A stretch of 63,011 nt of DNA from Solobacterium sp. GTDB lineage: Bacteria > Bacillota_I > Bacilli_A > Erysipelotrichales > Erysipelotrichaceae. The notes beneath the pieces are model-generated. The model saw only the letters and a list, made by a program, of their open reading frames with translations, was not told the origin of the DNA and ran no database searches. The position numbers and the translations under genes are program-made. The stretch spans positions 1-63,011 of the forward strand of contig JAFWFE010000050.1 in NCBI GenBank assembly GCA_017512555.1. The letters run 5' to 3'. This document shows, one piece after another, positions 19,224 through 27,378 of this stretch; within the stretch, counting starts at the first letter, position 1; the number at the start of each line of letters is the position of its first letter.

Positions 19224-20219
19224 TTACTTCAAAGAGAACTCAATGGTCGTATTCTCCAAGAAGTCCCGGAGTACTACGATCTTTTCTTTTGTGTCACAGG
19301 AGAGATTGGTAACGGTTCTTCCGTGGTCATCCGTATGTCCCGGAATATGTATTGTGTGGTCATCATCTGTACCTACATAGTCTGTGATATCCGTCACATC
19401 TTTCAATGTACGTATCTCTCCCTGCAGTAACTCTCTGGACTTGTGCAAACGATATTCCGAAGATACCGAGTGCTTCGTTTCCTTTTGCAGGAAGTGATTA
19501 CTGCGGGAGAACTTATCCTGTACTTTTGTGATATAACAAGTCTCAAAATCTTTCTCTATATTGATTACTTCGTTTGTTTTGGTATCCAGAATATTGATGG
19601 AGAAGGGGGAGGCAGTCTTCATGTTCTGTACGTATTCTGCGGCTTCTTCCGCGCTCCTGCAGCGGTAGATCGCCTCACACGCAATATACCGTGATACCCG
19701 GTCCAGATCCGGTTCTTCATAGAACAAATAATTACTGGTATAGATCATGCCTGCAGAATTCCATCCCACGCAGGAACCCGGCAGCTTCATCGCATTGGTA
19801 TACGCATACACATCCAGATCTTCATAGTGATAGATAAATACACCGGTATTCTCCGGGGTGAAGTCATCTTCATCTTCGTTATGCGCAAAGAGGATATGCC
19901 CGTCTTCCAGCTTTACCGCTACGGTGGTACACCCGTCTTCCTTCCTCAGGATCTCCGGAGAAGACAACAGGGTGATCATCTCCAGACTGACTTCAGAGCC
20001 GTCACTTCTGCCTCTTAATTCCTCGTAAATGTCAGGCATGTTGTTGTATAAAATACGCAGTTCTCTTCGTATATACTCTGCGATATTTTCCTCCTGCAGA
20101 TAGTGCGCATACGCAGATGCCTGAGTCCTCAGGATGTCCTTGAAAAACCGGCCTATGGATAAGCCGATATTGTAATCATTTCCGTAGTATTCCAGAATCT
20201 TCATGGCATTATTATACAC
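19224..20219 (-). CDS. C45-family acyltransferase/hydrolase (Ntn hydrolase, peptidase C45-like)
   Basis: 331 residues as drawn. A helical N-terminal part (about 1-100) precedes GCTTVAVKLEDGHILFAHNED; the cysteine after the glycine (about residue 102) is the expected autoprocessing and catalytic nucleophile of the acyl-CoA:6-APA acyltransferase/C45 family. Downstream YTNAMKLPGSCVGWNSAGM and TNEVINIEKDF also fit. Members hydrolyse or transfer acyl groups on amides; the substrate is unknown. The start is uncertain: GTG at 20219, or ATG at 20204 (MKILEYYG), since neither has a strong ribosome binding site. Confidence 0.8.
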   Translation of the reverse strand: MYNNAMKILEYYGNDYNIGLSIGRFFKDILRTQASAYAHYLQEENIAEYIRRELRILYNNMPDIYEELRGRSDGSEVSLEMITLLSSPEILRKEDGCTTVAVKLEDGHILFAHNEDEDDFTPENTGVFIYHYEDLDVYAYTNAMKLPGSCVGWNSAGMIYTSNYLFYEEPDLDRVSRYIACEAIYRCRSAEEAAEYVQNMKTASPFSINILDTKTNEVINIEKDFETCYITKVQDKFSRSNHFLQKETKHSVSSEYRLHKSRELLQGEIRTLKDVTDITDYVGTDDDHTIHIPGHTDDHGRTVTNLSCDTKEKIVVLRDFLENTTIEFSLK

Positions 20220-20245
20220 TTAATCCTATCCGAAGAGGATAGAAC

Positions 20246-21274
20246 TCAAGGGAATAAATCCATAGTCTTATCCATGTCTTGAAGGAACATGTCCGCAATC
20301 ACATGGATGTATTCTGCTTCGGTGATCGTCGTGATACTGTTCCCGCTGTCTTTGATCGATGAACCGATGATATACGACTTCTGTAACTTTGGATATCCGT
20401 GATCAATAAAGATAAAACGGTCATGGGCACTGTTCCTTCCCATACGGAAGATCTGTATGTTCAGGTGGTGTTCACGGAGAAAGACTTCGTATGTCTCTCT
20501 GGGCAGTTCTTTTGTGTTTTTGGTAAAGATCGTAATCTGTACATCTTTCCTGCAGTGGATCAGTGCGTTCAGGGTCTTGATCCCGATGTATGGATCAACG
20601 ATCAGGATCGTGTGTCTTGCCTGACGGAAGATATTGTCAAAGGCGTTATCCGCGCTGAACCACTGTCCCTGATACAGTACCAGTCCTTCGGTATTCTTCT
20701 TGATCTCAAATCTTTCCATGATCATTTCCAGTTCATTCCTGGATACTTTTTCATCAACTTCATGTTCAAGTAATTTTACAGACTGTTCCACATGGTTCAG
20801 ACGATCATGGATCACTGTATCTGAAGATACCGCGTAACTTCGGAAGGATTCGATCTGGTTGGTATTGACCAGGTAGTCTTTCATAGATTTGAAAAGACGG
20901 ATCAGCGCCTGACTTTGTTGTACGGCTAGTTCTCCTTTCAAAACTGTAGCTAACATGTATATACCTTGTTCCGTGAAAGCATAAGGCATCTTCTTTATAT
21001 GCATTCCTCTATGATTATTGTGTGCGTTTAAAGTCGCAAATTGCGACTTTAAATGAACGAGCACTTCTTCTGACCTGAGTTGAAACATAAAGTCTTCCGG
21101 AAATCTGGATACGTTTCTTTTCACTTGTTCATTTAACCGTTTTACTTCATACCCATAGATTTCAGCCAGATCAAAATCCAGCATGACCTGCTGTCCCCGG
21201 ATGATGTAGATGTGTTCCTTAAACCAGTCTTCGGTGATGACCGGTGTATCTTTCGATAGATCATTGTTCTTCAT
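20246..21274 (-). CDS. ORF6N domain protein with PLD-like C-terminal domain
   Basis: 342 residues from ATG 21274, chosen because TAGGAGG lies 9 nt upstream on the minus strand (21284-21290). The N-terminal ORF6N domain is clear (VITEDWFKEHIYIIRGQQVMLDFDLAEIYG; VKRNVSRFPEDFMFQL). The middle is helical (VEQSVKLLEHEVDEKVSRNEL). The C-terminal part from about residue 200 resembles a phospholipase-D-like fold: TILIVDPYIGIKTL, HDRFIFID and IGSSIKDSGNS. ORF6N proteins are DNA-binding and typical of phages and mobile elements, but related solo copies are widespread on chromosomes. No phage genes surround it. Confidence 0.85.
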   Translation of the reverse strand: MKNNDLSKDTPVITEDWFKEHIYIIRGQQVMLDFDLAEIYGYEVKRLNEQVKRNVSRFPEDFMFQLRSEEVLVHLKSQFATLNAHNNHRGMHIKKMPYAFTEQGIYMLATVLKGELAVQQSQALIRLFKSMKDYLVNTNQIESFRSYAVSSDTVIHDRLNHVEQSVKLLEHEVDEKVSRNELEMIMERFEIKKNTEGLVLYQGQWFSADNAFDNIFRQARHTILIVDPYIGIKTLNALIHCRKDVQITIFTKNTKELPRETYEVFLREHHLNIQIFRMGRNSAHDRFIFIDHGYPKLQKSYIIGSSIKDSGNSITTITEAEYIHVIADMFLQDMDKTMDLFP

Positions 21275-21335
21275 TGATCCTGTCCTCCTATAATGGGTTG
21301 TACTGTTGAGGAGTGAATCAATGTAACTTGTGTAT

Positions 21336-21341
21336 ATTATA
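21336..21341 (-). promoter_or_regulatory. Extended -10 promoter for the ORF6N gene
   Basis: TATAAT on the minus strand preceded by TGG (TGnTATAAT), about 60 bp upstream of the start. Confidence 0.55.
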
Positions 21342-21383
21342 CCATCCGGAGTTACAGAAGACCTGGATATGTCTTCTGTGTTC

Positions 21384-21412
21384 TTGCAATTCTCAGGTAT
21401 CCAAAATATGAT
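21384..21412 (+). promoter_or_regulatory. Promoter for the Pr6Pr-zinc-ribbon-PHP unit
   Basis: TTGCAA (21384-21389), 17-bp spacer, TATGAT (21407-21412), about 60 bp upstream of the ATG at 21473. Divergent from the ORF6N promoter. Confidence 0.6.
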
Positions 21413-21472
21413 ACAGATAGAGTGTATTACTGTCTGTATTATTACAATTGCGTGAAGAGAAGGGGATAAGGT

Positions 21473-22459
21473 ATGAGTACTCATCGCGTCAAATCCAGAA
21501 GATATATGATCGACCTTCATAAGTGGAGAAGCGCAGTTGCGCTGGTCGCCTGTATCGTTACTCTGGTGTTATCGATATCTGCCATTACCAGCAATCTCAT
21601 CAAATATGTAGACAGTGGTCTGGGTATCCGGGATCTGTTACAGTATTTCACGATACAGTCCAATCTCATGACTGCCCTGGCTTCCAGTTTTATTATTCCC
21701 TATGCGATCAACGGGATAAGAAGAAAACGTTTTGTCTATCCCAAGTGGTTATCCATGTTCCATTATTCCGGGACATTATGTACTACGCTAACCATGGTAT
21801 TCGCGTTACTGTTTATTCTGCCTCATGACCGGGATCTCGCGATCGGCGCGCATAACTTCTTCTTACATGTGATTTGTCCCATCGGGATCCTGATCTCTTT
21901 CTGTATGGTGGAATCCAGTTATAAGTATACCCGCAGGGATAACCTGATCTGTCTTCTGCCGGTGCTGGTGTATTCCGTGGTGTATCTGACCATGGTGGTG
22001 ATCATCGGTGAAGAGAGAGGGGGATGGAAGGACCTGTACCTGCTGGATGAGTTTATTCCCTGGTATATCAGTTTATTCCTGATGTATACTCTTGCGTATG
22101 GTATCGGGTATCTGATCCGTAAGATATCGAACCAGCTTACGGTGAAGCGTCAGGAGGAGTTACTGTCGTCCTGGCGTCCGGATCTGGAGAAAGTGGAACT
22201 GAATGTGGAGTTGTTTGGTCTTGGAAGATACTACGGGATGACCTGCGCCAAGAATGATGTGAGTATTCCATTTGATTTACTGGAGATGCTGGCAGACAGA
22301 TATTCCCTGGATCCGGATGATCTGGTCAAGGTGTATGTGAAGGGTCTGGTGGATGGCATCAGGGACCGGGAGACTACCGAGAATATGAAGGCAGATGGTT
22401 TCCTGGAAAAAGAAGATAAATTTGAGAAAGAAGAGACAGAAGTCCGGGAGGAGAAATAA
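21473..22459 (+). CDS. Pr6Pr-family (FAR-17a/AIG1-like) membrane protein
   Basis: 328 residues. Six TM segments in the first 220 residues, with LLQYFTIQSNLMTAL and YFTIQSN-type motifs typical of bacterial Pr6Pr/FAR-17a-like proteins, and IGAHNFFLHVICPI further on. Eukaryotic relatives hydrolyse fatty-acid esters of hydroxy fatty acids; bacterial function is unproven. The last 100 residues are a soluble charged tail with a helical region (FDLLEMLADRYSLDPDD) and an acidic/basic end. The next gene starts immediately after the stop (TAAATG). Confidence 0.82.
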   Translation: MSTHRVKSRRYMIDLHKWRSAVALVACIVTLVLSISAITSNLIKYVDSGLGIRDLLQYFTIQSNLMTALASSFIIPYAINGIRRKRFVYPKWLSMFHYSGTLCTTLTMVFALLFILPHDRDLAIGAHNFFLHVICPIGILISFCMVESSYKYTRRDNLICLLPVLVYSVVYLTMVVIIGEERGGWKDLYLLDEFIPWYISLFLMYTLAYGIGYLIRKISNQLTVKRQEELLSSWRPDLEKVELNVELFGLGRYYGMTCAKNDVSIPFDLLEMLADRYSLDPDDLVKVYVKGLVDGIRDRETTENMKADGFLEKEDKFEKEETEVREEK

Positions 22460-23830
22460 ATGTATTGCAGGAAGTGCGGAGCGTTGTTAAAAGAAGAAGA
22501 TGTGTTCTGCGGGAACTGCGGGACAAGAGTACTGCCGGAAGTGACAGAAGAGGTTGTACAGCAGGCAGAGATTACGGAAGAGCTGGTAAGTGTTGAAGTG
22601 CCGGAACCTCAGCCGGAAATCGTCGATGAACCTGTACAGGGAGAACCTGTACGGGTCAGTGAACCGGCACCGGTGAAGGATACACCGAAGAAGAATACAC
22701 GTCTGCCTCAGATTCTGGCGGTCGTGGCTTTACTGGCATGTATCGGAGGTTATTTCCTGTACCAGAATAGTCCTTCCGTGAAGTATAAGAAGGCGTTTGC
22801 GGCAGGGGAGAAAGCGCTCAGCGCGGCGGATTTTGAGGCGGCTGAGGCACAGTTCCGTCTGGCCGGGGAAATACACCCGGAGGATGCGGATCAGGCCATT
22901 AAAGAGGTTTATTCGGCCTGGGCAGAGAGTTATGACGAGTATACGAAGAAGATCGAGTTATACAAGAAAGCCGCGCAGGAATATCCGGACCAGGAAGACT
23001 ACTACCGCCGGAAGATGTATGAAGTCTATGAACAGGAATCTTACCGGATCATGGAATCGGATGACTACAGTGAGATTGCCCTGAACCGTGTCTATGATGT
23101 GCTGGACCTGGCAGACGCGGATGGTTTTGACACAACGGAACTCCGGGATGAATTTGAAACGGAAGTCCTGATCAGGATCTATCTCGCGGATCTGAAGTGG
23201 GAAGCCGGTCTGATTGCGAGAATGATCGACAGCGATAAACCGGAAGATATCTTTGAAGATCTGCGTTACGTAAACATAGATCTGGATAAGCTGACGGAAC
23301 TGGGTGTACCGCTGCCTCTGACCGTGGAATTGGAAGATACGGATTATCCGTATTTCAAGTGTTATTACGCCAATGATACCGTAAATGACCAGTACGGGTG
23401 TTACTACGGCGAGCTGGAAGATGATGTGCGTACCGGTGCCGGATACTTCATGTACCATGTCTTCGATACCGATGATAATCAGATCTATGACGAGATCTAC
23501 GCTTCGTTCTGGGAGGATGATCTTCCGGAAGGAGAGACGGTCGACTACAGTATCATCCGCAACAGTCAGAACCAGCCTTTGTTGAATGTCATCATCCATG
23601 GGAATCTTGTGCACGGAATCTTCGACGGGGATTTCTCCCTGGAGTACGGGGATGGTGTGGTCTTCTACGGTACTTATGACGATGGTTATGTGAAGGTGAT
23701 CATGAATCCAGATCCCAACGGTGATCCTGTGAATGTCTTTGCGATGACGGAAGATAAGTCAAGCTGGCTGTATTACCAGGATGACCAGCTGGATATCCGC
23801 TATACGGTGAATTATGGCAGTACGCACTGA
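22460..23830 (+). CDS. Zinc-ribbon membrane protein with extracellular alpha/beta domain
   Basis: 456 residues. A four-cysteine zinc ribbon opens the protein (C3, C6, C17, C20), then a Pro/Glu-rich linker, one TM segment at about residues 83-103, a helical TPR-like part (about 108-240, including AFAAGEKALSAADFEAAEAQFRLA) and a C-terminal domain rich in aromatic and acidic residues (YGELEDDVRTGAGYFMY; FEDGDFSLEYGDGVVFYG-like stretch). This layout is common in Bacillota but unassigned; a sensing or envelope-stress role is a guess. It directly follows the Pr6Pr-like gene and overlaps the PHP gene by 17 nt. Confidence 0.75.
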   Translation: MYCRKCGALLKEEDVFCGNCGTRVLPEVTEEVVQQAEITEELVSVEVPEPQPEIVDEPVQGEPVRVSEPAPVKDTPKKNTRLPQILAVVALLACIGGYFLYQNSPSVKYKKAFAAGEKALSAADFEAAEAQFRLAGEIHPEDADQAIKEVYSAWAESYDEYTKKIELYKKAAQEYPDQEDYYRRKMYEVYEQESYRIMESDDYSEIALNRVYDVLDLADADGFDTTELRDEFETEVLIRIYLADLKWEAGLIARMIDSDKPEDIFEDLRYVNIDLDKLTELGVPLPLTVELEDTDYPYFKCYYANDTVNDQYGCYYGELEDDVRTGAGYFMYHVFDTDDNQIYDEIYASFWEDDLPEGETVDYSIIRNSQNQPLLNVIIHGNLVHGIFDGDFSLEYGDGVVFYGTYDDGYVKVIMNPDPNGDPVNVFAMTEDKSSWLYYQDDQLDIRYTVNYGSTH

Positions 23831-24638
23831 TTTCAGCAGTATGCACAATCATACGGTATTCGCGGACGGGAAGAATACCGTAAGGGAGATGGTACAGGCT
23901 GCCTTTGAACAAGGAGTAAAACACTTCGGTATCTCGGAACACTCGCCGTTTCCTGCCTTTCCGGAGGGCGGTATGCGTATGGAGGATGTGTCCCGGTATG
24001 TGGCGGAGATGCGTCAAGCGCGGGAAGAATACAGAGGACGTATGGAGGTCTATACCGGTCTGGAACAGGATATCGATTCTCCGGCAATTACCGAGGACTT
24101 TGACTATGTGATCGGCTCCGTACATTTCATCCAAAGAGGCGGAAAGTATTATCCGATTGATTATTCGGAAGAGATCTTCCTGAAGATCCTGGAAGAAGTA
24201 TTCCTGGGGGATATCCATGCTTTTGTGCAGGAGTATTACCACAGAGTATCCGAAGTTGTAAAAATCACCAACTGTGATATCATCGGTCACTTTGACCTGA
24301 TCACCAAATACAACGAGAATGACCGTTTGTTTTCTACAAACGAAGAATTCTACCGTACATGCGTACAGGATGCCCTGGATATACTGGTCCCGGAAAACAG
24401 GATCTTTGAGGTCAATTCCGGCGCCATCTCCCGGGGATACCGCAAGACACCGTATCCGCAGAAATGGATCCTGGAAGAGCTCTGTAAACGCAGAGCGAAG
24501 ATCACCCTGAACGCTGACGCGCACCACCGTGATAACATCCTCTTCGGCTATGACGAGATGATCAAACTGGTAAAAGACTGCGGATTCACGGAGATCATGG
24601 TCATGAGTCAGGGTGCCTGGATACCGGTAAAACTATAA
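23814..24638 (+). CDS. PHP-domain histidinol-phosphatase-like hydrolase (HisJ family)
   Basis: 274 residues. PHP metal-binding motifs are visible: SSMHNHTVFADG near the start, GISEHSPF, a VIGSVHFI segment, GHFDLITKY, and NADAHHRD near the end. The HisJ/HisK group dephosphorylates histidinol phosphate, but the wider family has other phosphoester substrates and no histidine gene lies nearby, so the pathway is open. It starts inside the last 17 nt of the zinc-ribbon gene and is followed by a strong terminator. Confidence 0.87.
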   Translation: MAVRTDFSSMHNHTVFADGKNTVREMVQAAFEQGVKHFGISEHSPFPAFPEGGMRMEDVSRYVAEMRQAREEYRGRMEVYTGLEQDIDSPAITEDFDYVIGSVHFIQRGGKYYPIDYSEEIFLKILEEVFLGDIHAFVQEYYHRVSEVVKITNCDIIGHFDLITKYNENDRLFSTNEEFYRTCVQDALDILVPENRIFEVNSGAISRGYRKTPYPQKWILEELCKRRAKITLNADAHHRDNILFGYDEMIKLVKDCGFTEIMVMSQGAWIPVKL

Positions 24639-24660
24639 ACTTCTGAGAAATCAGAAGTTT
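24637..24660 (+). terminator. Intrinsic terminator after the PHP gene
   Basis: Perfect 10-bp stem AAACTTCTGA / TCAGAAGTTT, GAAA tetraloop, long T-run. Confidence 0.92.
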
Positions 24661-24674
24661 TTTTAAATATATCG

Positions 24675-24733
24675 TTGACAGATATATCGGAAGACGATAT
24701 ACTGACAATGGATATATCGAGAGACGATATATC
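24675..24733 (+). promoter_or_regulatory. PadR promoter with two inverted-repeat operators
   Basis: TTGACA (24675-24680), 17-bp spacer, TATACT (24698-24703). Operator 1 GATATATCG-n5-CGATATACT (24681-24703) fills the spacer and -10; operator 2 GATATATCG-n5-CGATATATC (24711-24733) is a perfect 9-bp inverted repeat over the transcript start. Centres are 30 bp apart. A further half-site AATATATCG lies at 24666-24674. The layout indicates autorepression by the PadR product. Confidence 0.88.
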
Positions 24734-24758
24734 GGCGAACGATAAAGGAGGTTCAGGA

Positions 24759-25079
24759 ATGGATGAGAACATTGCGCTGACGGAGACGACGTATTATATT
24801 CTGCTGGCTCTGTATAATCCCGCGCATGGGTACGGCATTATGCGTCAGGTGGAGGAATTGTCCAACGGACGCGTACATCTGGCCGCAGGCACATTGTACG
24901 GAGCACTGAACACACTCTGTGAGAAAGAGTGGATCATCCAGCTTCCTTACGAAGAAGGAAGCCGCAAGAAAGAGTACCAGCTTACGGATTACGGGCTGGA
25001 GATCCTGATGAAGGAAATCGAAAGATTAAAAGAACTTGTACATAATGGGGAAATGGTTCTGGGAGGAATAAGAGAATGA
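24759..25079 (+). CDS. PadR-family transcriptional repressor
   Basis: 106 residues from ATG 24759, with AAGGAGG 7 nt upstream; an in-frame ATG at 24675 would translate the operators and is rejected. The winged HTH of PadR is clear: YYILLALYNPAHGYGIMRQV, then HLAAGTLYGALNTLCEKEWI and a wing EGSRKKEYQLTDYG. The family controls stress-response and multidrug genes, and pairs very often with a DUF2812 protein as here (ATGA overlap). It probably represses its own operon through the operators at 24681-24733; the inducer is unknown. Confidence 0.92.
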   Translation: MDENIALTETTYYILLALYNPAHGYGIMRQVEELSNGRVHLAAGTLYGALNTLCEKEWIIQLPYEEGSRKKEYQLTDYGLEILMKEIERLKELVHNGEMVLGGIRE

Positions 25080-25582
25080 AAGAAAGAAAAACTTTATATC
25101 GCTGGTTCTGGGTATGGGATTTTGAAAAAGAAGAAGATTGGCTGAATGAGATGGCTGCCAACGGCTGGGTGCTTGCGGATGTAGGTTTCTGCCGTTATAC
25201 ATTTGAACGGTGTGAACCCGGTGAATATACCGTCCGTCTTGAAAATCACGCTTATGATGAGACTTATGTCGATTTCATGAGAGATACAGGCGCGGAACCT
25301 GTCGGCAGATACTTCCAATGGATCTATTTCCGCAAACCTGTGGAACTTGGAAGATTTGACTTGTTCTCGGATATTGATTCCCGGATCAGTCATCTGGACA
25401 GGATCGGTAAATCACTGTCACTGATCGGCGGCGCCAACCTCCTGATCGGTATCGTAAACAGCTTTGGTCCAAGCCGTCTCGGGTGGGTGAATCTCCTGTG
25501 CGCCACATTGCTGATGTACGGTCTTGGACGTATCCACGGGAAAAAGGAAAGCCTGGAGAAAGAACGCAGGTTACACGAATAA
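25076..25582 (+). CDS. DUF2812 domain membrane protein
   Basis: 168 residues overlapping padR by ATGA. The first 100 residues match DUF2812 (EEDWLNEMAANGWVLADVGFCRYTF; PGEYTVRLEN), and the end has two TM segments (about 105-125 and 132-148). DUF2812 genes are usually co-transcribed with PadR regulators; the molecular role is unknown, possibly a membrane effector or sensor that controls PadR. Confidence 0.85.
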   Translation: MKERKTLYRWFWVWDFEKEEDWLNEMAANGWVLADVGFCRYTFERCEPGEYTVRLENHAYDETYVDFMRDTGAEPVGRYFQWIYFRKPVELGRFDLFSDIDSRISHLDRIGKSLSLIGGANLLIGIVNSFGPSRLGWVNLLCATLLMYGLGRIHGKKESLEKERRLHE

Positions 25583-25603
25583 TCTCCGGTATGGAAGAAT
25601 CAG

Positions 25604-25626
25604 GGCTGCAGTACTGTACTGCGGCC
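25604..25626 (+). terminator. Intrinsic terminator after the PadR-DUF2812 operon
   Basis: 10-bp stem GGCTGCAGTA / TACTGCGGCC (one G-U), 3-nt loop, TTTTCTT. Confidence 0.8.
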
Positions 25627-25699
25627 TTTTCTTATACCTGTTCTGTACGGAGATTTGGAGATTATTCCCGGTTTGTGTTCAGTTCACAGGAAAATGTGA

Positions 25700-25705
25700 T
25701 ATATT
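25700..25705 (+). promoter_or_regulatory. -10 box (TATATT) directly upstream of ecfA1
   Basis: TATATT ends 9 nt before the ecfA1 ATG and there is no Shine-Dalgarno sequence between them. If used, the transcript would be leaderless or have a leader of a few nt. TTCAGT at 25678-25683 is a weak -35. Confidence 0.45.
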
Positions 25706-25714
25706 AAGATAACT

Positions 25715-26542
25715 ATGGCACTGATAGAAGTTAAAAACCTGAAGTATTCCTATGATCAGAAGAAACCTGCGGTGGATGATGTGTCTTTTGAAATCGAGAA
25801 GGGTCTTTACTATACGATCATCGGACATAACGGCAGCGGTAAGAGTACGATTGCCAAGCTGATTGCCGGTCTTCTGGAGAAGGAGAGCGGAGAGATCATC
25901 ATTGACGGTATGCCCCTGGACCGGGAGAATCTGTATAAGATCCGTTCCAAGATCGGTATCGTCTTCCAGAATCCGGATAACCAGTTTATCGGTTCCACGG
26001 TACAGGACGATATCGCTTTCGGGCTGGAGAATCACTGTGTGCCCCAGGAAGAGATGGATGATATCATCAACACATTCGCGGAAAAGGTAGGCATGACCAA
26101 GTACCTGCACAGTGAGCCTACACACTTGTCCGGCGGACAGAAACAGCGTGTGGCGATTGCCGGTGTACTGGCGATGCATCCGCAGATCTTGATCTTTGAT
26201 GAGGCGACATCCATGCTGGATCCGCAGGGTAAGGCAGAGATCAAGAAGGTGATCATGGACCTCCATGAGAATTCCGGTCTGACGATTCTTTCCATTACGC
26301 ATGATATCGATGAAGTCGTAACCAGTGATAAGGTCATGGTGCTGTACGAGGGGAAGATCGCCATGTTTGATACTCCGGAAGAAATCTTCAAGGATGAGAA
26401 GACTCTGGTAAAACTTCGCCTGGATGTGCCGTATTGCCTGAAATTTGCGAATGAATTGAAGAAGTACGGGGTAGATCCCGGACATGAGATAACAACAGAG
26501 GGACTGGTGGAGAAACTGTGGCAATCAAGTTTGAAAAAGTAA
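25715..26542 (+). CDS. ecfA1: ECF transporter ATPase EcfA1
   Basis: 275 residues. ABC ATPase signatures: Walker A GHNGSGKST, Q-loop FQNPDNQF (the Q-loop DNQ is typical of EcfA1), signature LSGGQKQRVAIAGVL, Walker B ILIFDEATSMLD. It forms the cytoplasmic motor with EcfA2 and EcfT, shared by separate vitamin- or metal-binding S components. Neighbours ecfA2-ecfT-truA in overlapping order are the standard Bacillota arrangement. No ribosome binding site is visible. Confidence 0.95.
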   Translation: MALIEVKNLKYSYDQKKPAVDDVSFEIEKGLYYTIIGHNGSGKSTIAKLIAGLLEKESGEIIIDGMPLDRENLYKIRSKIGIVFQNPDNQFIGSTVQDDIAFGLENHCVPQEEMDDIINTFAEKVGMTKYLHSEPTHLSGGQKQRVAIAGVLAMHPQILIFDEATSMLDPQGKAEIKKVIMDLHENSGLTILSITHDIDEVVTSDKVMVLYEGKIAMFDTPEEIFKDEKTLVKLRLDVPYCLKFANELKKYGVDPGHEITTEGLVEKLWQSSLKK

Positions 26543-27378
26543 GTCATGTCTACAGTGACGGTACACCTTACAGGTATGTGGCTTTGGCAGATGTGGACCT
26601 GGAACTTACCGAGGGAAAGATGACGGCAATCATCGGACAGACCGGTTCAGGGAAAAGTACGCTGGTCCAGCATCTGAATGCTTTATTATTACCGACAAGC
26701 GGTAAGCTGACGGTACTGGATAAGGTGATTGAGGCCGGTAAGGAACAGAAAGGGCTGAAAGCTCTGCGCGGGCAGGTCGGCCTGGTTTTCCAGTTCCCGG
26801 AGTATCAGTTGTTTGAAGAGACGGTGCTGAAGGATGTCGCGTTCGGACCGAAGAACTTCGGACTGAAGGAAGAGGAAGCTAACGAGAAAGCCAGACAGGC
26901 GATGGCCATGGTAGGCTTAGGCAAGGAATACGAAGAAAGAAGTCCCCTGGAGATGTCCGGAGGACAGAAGAGAAGAACGGCGATAGCGGGTATTTTAGCC
27001 ATGGATCCGAAGGTGCTGGTACTGGATGAACCTACGGCAGGTCTTGATCCGGCAGGGACGAAATCCATGATGGAACTGTTCCGCAAGCTGAATAAAGAGT
27101 ACGGAAAGACGGTGCTGATCGTTACCCATGACATGGAACAGGTATTTGCGTACTGTGATGAAGTCGTGGTGGTGGAGAACGGAAAGATCCGTGTACATAC
27201 CACGGTGGAAGATTTCTTCCGTGACAGTACGGAGTGCAGGAAGATGGGTGTATTGCCGCCTGCATTGATCACATTGAAGGAGATGCTCAGGGATAAAGGA
27301 TTTAAGGTACCTGAGGGTAATCTCAACATAAAGGAACTGGCAAAGATCATTGCCGGACAGGTGAAGAAACATGGGTAA
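26518..27378 (+). CDS. ecfA2: ECF transporter ATPase EcfA2
   Basis: 286 residues with GTG start, overlapping ecfA1 by 25 nt. Walker A GQTGSGKST, Q-loop FQFPEYQLFE (the F-P-E-x-Q of EcfA2), signature MSGGQKRRTAIAGIL, Walker B VLVLDEPTAGLD. It pairs with EcfA1 as the heterodimeric motor of the energy-coupling factor module. It overlaps ecfT by 8 nt. Confidence 0.95.
   Translation: MAIKFEKVSHVYSDGTPYRYVALADVDLELTEGKMTAIIGQTGSGKSTLVQHLNALLLPTSGKLTVLDKVIEAGKEQKGLKALRGQVGLVFQFPEYQLFEETVLKDVAFGPKNFGLKEEEANEKARQAMAMVGLGKEYEERSPLEMSGGQKRRTAIAGILAMDPKVLVLDEPTAGLDPAGTKSMMELFRKLNKEYGKTVLIVTHDMEQVFAYCDEVVVVENGKIRVHTTVEDFFRDSTECRKMGVLPPALITLKEMLRDKGFKVPEGNLNIKELAKIIAGQVKKHG

Noticed and set aside
20226..20242. 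Hairpin CTATCC / GGATAG between the C45-like and ORF6N genes as terminator
   Set aside because: Only 6 bp and no U-run on the minus strand; too weak to list.
23700..24527. 275-codon minus-strand frame opposite the PHP gene
   Set aside because: Shadow of the PHP phosphatase, whose metal motifs are intact on the + strand.
25679..26524. 281-codon minus-strand frame opposite ecfA1
   Set aside because: It mirrors a clear ABC ATPase gene, has no ribosome binding site and no recognisable protein features.
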